Positions 57,612 to 64,000 of a stretch of DNA of 64,000 nucleotides are shown here, piece by piece; positions within the stretch are counted from its first letter, which is position 1, and every line of letters begins with the position of its first letter. The notes beneath the pieces were generated by a model. That model was not told the origin of the DNA. It worked only from the letters and a program-made list of their open reading frames with translations, and ran no database searches. The position numbers were made by a program, and so were the translations under genes. The DNA comes from Brachycybe producta (Eukaryota > Arthropoda > Diplopoda > Playtdesmida > Andrognathidae). Location: positions 864,001 through 928,000 of the forward strand of contig JAUPFP010000027.1 in NCBI GenBank assembly GCA_036925085.1, read 5' to 3'.

Positions 57612-57785
57612 TGCATTTAGAAATCGGGAAGAACTTCAGTTGGCTCCGCCCTTTTTATGACGACCGGCAACTTCTCTAATTGGTTTGTTGTGTGGTTTGA
57701 CGTTGAAAAAGGCGGAGCATGTGACGTCAGACTACATAACCAACCAATTAGAAGTTGCGTTCGTCGTAACAAGGGTTTGGAGGAC
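57612..57785. mobile_element. MITE family A, copy A6, truncated
   Basis: Has tttagaaatcgggaagaact, TTGGCTCCGCCCTTTTTATG and tgacgtcagactacataacc, but lacks intact outer ends. Confidence 0.7.
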
Positions 57786-57883
57786 CAGTAAAACCTACTG
57801 TAATTACGGCTCTGAAGTGGTTCAAGTGGTTAAAGCTTGGTGTCAAGACTGTCAATTCTTGAAACGTGAGAATTTAGTTGAAA

Positions 57884-58308
57884 CCATAAAGCCTCGTTTT
57901 GACGGTGGCGATAGTTCTCTCATGAGAGTAGCTGTCATGAAAGTTGTGATAGTTCACTCTCACGTTAGCAACTGTCTACACGTCTTGAAGTAACGTGATA
58001 GTTCCCTGTCACATGACAGCGTGACGTCTACTTCACAGGATATCATTGAGTCAACAACAGTGTTGCCTCTCTCTCCCTCCAGAAGCCAAATTTCCCTACA
58101 AAGTGAATATTTTTCTCTATAAGCGGTCACACAACAACTATTACTATCGCGACAGTACTATCAACTATCTATAGTCAAACGAGATAGTTGTGATAGTGAC
58201 TATCGCTAGCAGTGTGATAGTGATTATCATGTGGTTTTCACGATGATAGTTCTATCGCGATAGTTGCTGCTCTCATGACAGCAACTATCGTGAAAACGGG
58301 GCTTAATG
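57884..58308. mobile_element. foldback element G
   Basis: The left arm, ataaagcctcgttttgacgg, pairs with cgtgaaaacggggcttaatg at the right. The next segments, gatagttctctcatgaga and tctcatgacagcaactatcg, also pair. Confidence 0.68.
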
Positions 58309-58619
58309 CTTTGCAATGATGGGAAAGTTAACAATTATTTAAAAAGTGCAAGAAAAAAAGGCAGGCAAGTTTCAAAAGATAACCAAATTGGATGATGGAC
58401 AAGCCTGAATTGATGATGGTGTGTGTTCCCAGCTTTTAAAAGGTGAAGTTAATGCTAAACTCATCAACTTTTTACACGAAAAGGTCATCAAAAGGTTATG
58501 ATTTTAGCGGCAGTGTTTTCCCAAATGGGGTTCTGTGATGGGAAAGTAAGGGGTTTCACCAGAAAGTTAAAAAAAAATTATCAAATTTCACACTGTGAAA
58601 AATGTACATTATAATTAAG

Positions 58620-58945
58620 AGCTCGGATTTTTATGCGAAATATCAAAAAGTAAATTGTTTCTCAATTTTGTGACCCCAAAGTGCCAATTGTGAAGTAATA
58701 ATGATCATCATTAGAGCAACTCCAATAATGATTTTTCTAATAAAATAAAAGCTGGTTAGAGAGGCTATAGACATATGGATACTATCAGTAGTTAACTGTA
58801 AGTTCTAGCCTCTAACCAGTGTTTTTATTTAAAAAAAAACACATAATTGTTGGTTGATCTAAATTGGATTGTTATTTTACAATTGGCGCGTTGGGCCACA
58901 GATTGAGAAACATTTGCTTTGCTATTTTGCATAAAAATCCGAGCT
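58620..58945. mobile_element. foldback family D, copy D2
   Basis: Ends GAGCTCGGATTTTTATGC and its complement, the same interior words as D1 (aagtgccaattgtgaagtaa, gctggttagagaggcta). Confidence 0.72.
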
Positions 58946-59229
58946 TTAATTATAATAGTTTCTTAAAATAATTTAAATTTTAATTTAATTAGTCTCTGAA
59001 TGTCCATCTTGAGACATTCCAACACAACTGAAAAATTAAATGTGACATCATTTTATACGTTTTTTTTTTTAAATATTATATATATAATATCCCAGGTCTG
59101 TGTGTGTGTGTGTGTGTGGAGTAACAAAAACCATTGAAGCACGTCGGAATTGATATAAATTTGAATAAATGAACCGTTTTTTTTTTCAAGGTCAACTATA
59201 TGTTGAACTCTTCCTTTGGAAAGTGTAGA

Positions 59230-59236
<7 letters not shown>

Positions 59237-59296
<60 letters not shown>
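59237..59296 (+). repeat. GA dinucleotide repeat
   Basis: Uninterrupted (GA)n of about 60 bp. Open frames on the minus strand reading (SL)n are artefacts. Confidence 0.9.
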
Positions 59297-59300
<4 letters not shown>

Positions 59301-59513
59301 TGGAAGGAGGTGAGGGGAAAAAGGTTGGAGAGTGTAGAAGGAGGGAGAGAGAGAGAGAGAAAAGTGGGAGGGGGTGACTGAAATTGAAATGAAAGGAGTA
59401 AAAAGAAACAAACGACGCGCATGCGCACACCAGAGAAAATGAAAATCTCATTTTCTCTTTCAAATATAAAAAGGGGAGGGGATAATAGTAGCAAAATTAA
59501 ACTACAGTTTATC

Positions 59514-59644
59514 ACAGGCAATTGTGCCATGCAGCATTAGAATTTCTTTTCCTCCGCCCTTTTATGAACGTCATCAATTTCTAATTGGTTTGTTACTTGG
59601 TCTGACGTCATAAAGAAATTCTAATGTTGGGCACAATTGCCTGT
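59514..59644. mobile_element. MITE family A variant, copy A7
   Basis: ACAGGCAATTGTGCC and the inverted GGCACAATTGCCTGT enclose a short 131-bp foldback with cctccgcccttttatgaacg and tctgacgtcata. No target duplication is recognisable. Confidence 0.75.
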
Positions 59645-59689
59645 GAATTTTGCTCCCGTCATTTATGACGGGTTGGTTAACCCACTGGT

Positions 59690-59790
59690 ATTAATAATAG
59701 TCAATTTTTATTTGGTTTTCATGTCCTTAACTGGATTCCGTATAATTCACATTTAATTTGAATTCATTTAACTGAATGTGTGTACAAGGT
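59690..59790. mobile_element. family C fragment C3
   Basis: Right third of family C (ccttaactggattccgtata ... gtgtgtacaagg) followed by TA. Confidence 0.65.
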
Positions 59791-60380
59791 AATTAGGATT
59801 GACCGTTTGTATCCAGCTTTAAGAATATACAATCCTAAATACTGCAGGTATTTTTTTTTTTTGAAATGTAATTTTAAGTTCAGTTGAGAAAGAGAGAGAG
59901 AGAGAAATAAATGAAATTTTCATTGTTGTTTTTCTCATTGCGTGTGTTTCTAATTAAGAATTTTCCTTTTGTCATAATATATATTATGAGAAATTCATAC
60001 AAACAAAAACATTCCATACAATTTTTGAGAGAAAAAAATGTTGGGGGGTTTTTTTTTTGGTGGAGAATTAATTCTACGAAGAAAAAACAAAACATATTTA
60101 ATGTAACGAAGGAAGGAAGGGGTGTGTGTGAATAAATTCTAATTTACCTTCTTGCAAATTTTTTTTAGTCATAAACAGCTTTTATTTTTTAAAAGCGACA
60201 CCTTTATTTTTATTCCCTTCTTTATGATGAACATATGAAATATGTTGAATATTATTGTATATAAAAAATAATTCCATTTCAGTCTTTGACTCTTTGGTTT
60301 GTTTTTTCTCTTATGAAAAAAAAAAACATGAGTTTTATTATTTTAGACAAAAAGAAATTTCAGCTTTTTTTAAATTTTTC

Positions 60381-60385
<5 letters not shown>

Positions 60386-60446
<61 letters not shown>

Positions 60447-60510
60447 CAGACACAGCAAGAGAGGGAGAGACAGCAAAAAAGAGACAGACAGACAGAGAGA
60501 GAGAGAAATG
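60386..60510 (+). repeat. GA/GACA-rich microsatellite
   Basis: (GA)n grading into GACA-containing repeats. The reverse-type tract (CT)n is at 60743-60773. Confidence 0.85.
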
Positions 60511-60738
60511 GGGGAAGAAATTGTTGGGAATTAGTGGGGGGGGGAGGGGTTTGAGGTTATTTTCTCTCCATCCACCTTATTCTTTCTCTCATTCTCTCAC
60601 AGGTGATATTTGTCTATTCGGATTCACTTTGTAATAAAAAGCCATCTTTTCTTGTTGTACTTTTTTCTGTTGTTTTGTAGTTTTCCCTAACCTTCCCAAG
60701 GGGCAAATACCAAAGGTATATATTATAGTATTAACCTG

Positions 60739-60775
<37 letters not shown>

Positions 60776-61328
60776 TCTGGTTGTTGCACTTTTCCTTGTT
60801 AGAAATTCTTGACTACTTTTTTACTTGTATTTTACACACACACACGAGAGAGAGAGAGAGAGAGAGAAACAAAATGTAACTTTGAAAGTAAAATTCTATT
60901 TGCACGGAAACACACAAACATAGAATTAAACGTGCTCACCCACAGACATTGGGAAAAATGTTAGAAAATACAGAGGAAGAAGAAAAAAAAAAAAGAGGGT
61001 TATAACAAATTGGTCAACTAATTAATTGGAATATGTGTCCACACTCGACATAAAAATACTATAGGGAAAGAGAGATCTATAATGTCCGCAGTTGAACCTG
61101 AAGCACCTATATAATTCATCATTTCAAGTTATTAATCTTGATTTCTCTACATCATCATCATCATAATTATGAAGGTGCATTTATATGGGGTTGCCAATGG
61201 AAACCAAGTTGTAAGTTTGAAGTTTTTTTATTATTAATTATTATTACTCGCATTTATTTAACTTCATAATTTATTTGTTTGTTTACCAATGCACCTTCTG
61301 GAATATTTGAAAATAATCCACACTTTAA

Positions 61329-61765
61329 AGGTGCAGTCACACTAGGCTGGTTTACATGCCGCTGGTTGCTGCTGGCTATTAGCAGCAACAGCAAGCAGCA
61401 GCTGCTTTGGGTTCACACTTGTCCAGTCACTGCTGGTATTAGCAGTGCAAGTCATCCAATCATCGTCTTGCAAAAACACAAACTCTAACAACAACCAACC
61501 CAAGCAGTGGAGTTTCAACTACCCACCCACTAGTGCCACTACTGGCGACAAAGGGTTCACACTAGATGGCAGCAGCAGGAAGGGAGTCACATGACCAGCT
61601 GGTAGCTGCTAAAGTTGGACATGTCCAACTTCACCAGCCGCTGTTAAAATCACTAGCGTGCTGGAGAAAGCAGCTGCTAGTAGCAGTTCAGACTATGCTG
61701 CTAGAGCGCTACAATCAGCCAGCAGCAACCAGCGGCTGGGAAACCAGCCTAGTTTGACTGCGCAT
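61329..61765. mobile_element. foldback element H
   Basis: gcagtcacactaggctggtt at the left mirrors aaccagcctagtttgactgc at the right. Inner arms gccgctggttgctgctggct and agccagcagcaaccagcggc pair fully. Confidence 0.75.
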
Positions 61766-61769
61766 TGAC

Positions 61770-61850
61770 ATAAGGGATTGAACTCGTGACCAGAGTTATA
61801 CCAACATAATAACCATCGCCTGAGACACTAACCACTACACCAACAAGACA
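61770..61850 (-). repeat. tRNA-derived SINE or tRNA pseudogene
   Basis: The minus strand shows an A-box-like TGGTGTAGTGGTTAGTG and, about 40 bp later, a B-box-like GAGTTCAATCC. Stems are poorly paired, so it is not a working tRNA gene. A second B-box-like GTTCGATTCC lies near 62005-62015. Confidence 0.45.
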
Positions 61851-62090
61851 AAGAGGGGGGATTACATCTTGTTTTTTCTTAATTTTTTAGACCTTTTTTT
61901 TTTAAATATAAAATCGAGTCTCACAAAAACATGTTTTTTGTTTCATTTTCTTATTTGTACCTTTGGGATCATATTTTACTTAACTGGAACTAACTAAACC
62001 CATCTGAGGAATCGAACTTTCGGGCCTCTCTCTCGTGTTAAGAGGGCTCCATAGAAAAATACTTGTGTAAATGAAAGGTAGATGGCGCCT

Positions 62091-62379
62091 GCAACCTCCA
62101 TAGGCGTGGCAAACTACACTCGTCGCCATTTAGTTGAAACAGAATGCAGCCTCCTTTTAGCTCTAAAAGCAACGTCCAAAACAACCTTAATTATCAGCAC
62201 GTGACAAACTTACACCCAGAACACAATATAAGTGGAGAGAGAGAGAGAGAGCACGTGTAGAGAAATAGCGATGACGCAATTAAGAGTTTGCCACGTGACA
62301 AAAAAAAGAAAGAAGGCGAGTCAAGAGTTGAACGAGTGTCAGTACGTTTCTATGGGGAGGAATAGTGGCGCCATCTAAT
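62091..62379. repeat. weak inverted-repeat element
   Basis: agatggcgcctgcaacctcc at the left pairs loosely with ggaggaatagtggcgccatc at the right. Inside are two cacgtgac words. Confidence 0.4.
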
Positions 62380-63341
62380 TCTAAATGCAGAAAATAAAAT
62401 GATCTATTTGTATTCTTGAAGGCAAGCAAACGTTGCAGGATTAACCCAACCTGTAGTAAGGCTTTGTATTTGCAAACGTGAGAAGTTTAAAATAAACTTG
62501 TAAATTTTATCTTTACAATCAATTCAATAAAAGATCTTATATAGAAATTCCTTGAACCTCTTGTTTTTGTGTGTTTCAGCATGTGTGATTCTTCCCTTCC
62601 TTAAATGTAATTTCGTTTGTCGATAAGAAACAATTTAATCGTTTTTTTTTTTCTGTATGCATTCAGCCAGGTAAATAGAATAAAATTATTCAAATTAGAT
62701 AAATTCCTTATTTTTTTTTGGTTGACTTTTTTATTTGCATGTGTGAACACACCTTTATATGTAACAAGTAGGATTTTCATATTACAATATCATGATGACT
62801 GTCATCTTGTCTAGTCACTGTGAGAAAAGATATGACAGAAAATTCTGAGGTCTTTTTAGAGGATCAACTTGGAAATTGAAATTTCTTTTCATTTTTTACA
62901 CACCTTAAAAAAGTTAATGCTTTAAGGATAGATAACACATGCGTAAAAACAAGCAGAAAATAGAAGTAAAACAAAAATCAGAATAAATTTTCAGCTTTTA
63001 TTTCTGTATTTATCATCATCACCACCTTTCTGCTTTTCTTTTGGCTGATGATAATACATGTAATTCTGTGTTTGCAAGAAATAATTTCAGTTTTTGTTTT
63101 GTTTTTCTGCACAGATTCAGTGAGATAATAAATAAAATAGAATTATTCAAATTAGGCAGTTTCTTTTTTCAGGTGGGATTTTTTTTTCTTTCAACATGTG
63201 TGATTTATCCCCGAGCTGTAAAATAACCTAAATGAAATTGCCAAGGGATTTCAGTTGAAATTCTACATTGATTAGAAATAAATTCTGAACTGAAATTCTG
63301 AAATAAGCCTTAAAAAAATCCTAACCCATAATGAAAAGCAA

Positions 63342-63648
63342 CTTAAGGGTGGATCCAGACTAGAACAGAACACCGAACTGACCGTGTTTGCGACCATTTC
63401 TAAAGAACATGTTTGTTGCTCTGGTCGCTGTGGCCAGAGTAAACAGAACATGTTTCAAGTTGGTAACCTTCCTGGCTCGAAGACGAGAACATCCTTTGAT
63501 GTAACGAGCAAAAACTGGTGAATCCGGGACCGAACAGAACAACGAACAAAATTTGTTACAGAGAAAAATGTCTGGAAAACCATCCACACTCTGTTCGCGA
63601 ACGGTGTTCGGTTCGTTTGTTTTGTTCTAGTCTGAACCCACCTTAACA
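63342..63648. mobile_element. foldback element I
   Basis: cttaagggtggatccagact and agtctgaacccaccttaaca are inverted. The next segments, agaacagaacaccgaac and gttcggttcgtttgttttgt, also pair. Confidence 0.7.
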
Positions 63649-64000
63649 AACCCACTGTCACAGAAAAGTTTCTCGTAGCCAGAATGATGCATTTTAGTTT
63701 ATATATGGTATATTGAAAGGGTGTAAGTGAAAGATGTTGATCTATGTGTTGGTCACCGGAAGTGTCTCTGTGGGTGCACGGATATATAATAAATTGGCCC
63801 ACCTCTGTTTATAAAAATGACCCTTCCCTCTTCTTCAGTCTCCCACCCCCTCTCTTTATCCGCTTCTTATTTGTAGACTCTCAAGTTGAACAATTCAATC
63901 AATACAAAAACACCATAGACATCATATTGCACCCTTTTGTGTGTTGTTCTACCTTGGGGCCTCTTCTCTTTATTCCCATTAAGCCCCTCTAAGGCCCTTT

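Larger units (their letters stand above)
54180..64000. other. region right of EIF4B; no gene recognised
   Basis: No conserved protein is recognised on either strand. The EIF4B 3' UTR probably runs to about 55.1 kb. A promoter-like zone follows at 55.5-56.3 kb. After that come a 16-bp-periodic foldback, MITE copies A5, A6 and A7, foldbacks G, H and I, element D2, a C fragment, long GA/CT microsatellites and two tRNA-like pieces. Nothing is seen in 54780-55130, 60880-61320 or 62400-63330 beyond AT-rich sequence. Confidence 0.6.

Noticed and set aside
59053..59530. Open frames of alternating Ser-Leu on the minus strand
   Set aside because: Artefacts of the (GA)n microsatellite.
1..64000. CRISPR arrays, operons or prokaryotic mobile islands
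   Set aside because: The window is plainly spliced animal DNA; the direct repeats present are mini- and microsatellites without CRISPR spacing or cas genes.

Overview
The window is animal nuclear DNA: AT-rich, with short spliced exons bounded by GT/GC...AG, many microsatellites, and many short inverted-repeat transposons. The encoded proteins are bilaterian. The Gli N-terminus, with its SUFU-binding SYGHLSAG, reads like vertebrate GLI2/GLI3, and the flanking genes are one-to-one orthologues of human genes. I see no evidence for a specific phylum; an invertebrate bilaterian with a moderately large, repeat-rich genome is the best guess.

I reconstructed five protein genes by joining exons across matching splice phases. 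(1) Gli/Ci zinc-finger factor of Hedgehog signalling, + strand, from a 5' exon at 5939-6074, across an 18.7 kb intron, to the stop at 32682; the start-codon exon was not found. (2) COA3, cytochrome c oxidase assembly factor, - strand, 36034-35171, two exons, 89 aa. (3) FYCO1, RUN/coiled-coil/FYVE/LIR/GOLD autophagy adaptor, + strand, 36836-47264, 17 exons, 1663 aa. (4) LZTFL1, BBSome regulator, - strand, 50220-47919, six exons, 307 aa. (5) EIF4B, translation initiation factor 4B, + strand, 50486-54179, twelve exons, about 666-673 aa. The last four alternate in strand: COA3/FYCO1 and LZTFL1/EIF4B are head-to-head pairs (801 and 265 bp between start codons), and FYCO1/LZTFL1 are tail-to-tail with overlapping 3' ends.

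Region by region: 1-5938 holds repeats only (two MULE-type MITEs, a TAG microsatellite and a 39-bp minisatellite). 6075-24759 is the giant Gli intron, packed with foldback elements, with a possible alternative promoter near 19.7-20.1 kb. 24760-32682 holds the remaining Gli exons. 32683-35170 is repeat-rich intergenic DNA. 35171-54179 is the dense four-gene block. 54180-64000 has no recognised gene, but has a promoter-like zone near 55.5-56.3 kb with a strong X-box and a 16-bp-periodic foldback element.

Functionally, Gli is the nuclear output of Hedgehog signalling, and LZTFL1 controls BBSome traffic of Smoothened in cilia. FYCO1 moves autophagosomes and late endosomes, COA3 serves mitochondrial complex IV, and EIF4B serves translation. 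FYCO1 and LZTFL1 are also neighbours at human 3p21.31, so their adjacency looks ancient. Unusually, at least five introns in FYCO1 and LZTFL1 appear to use GC donors.
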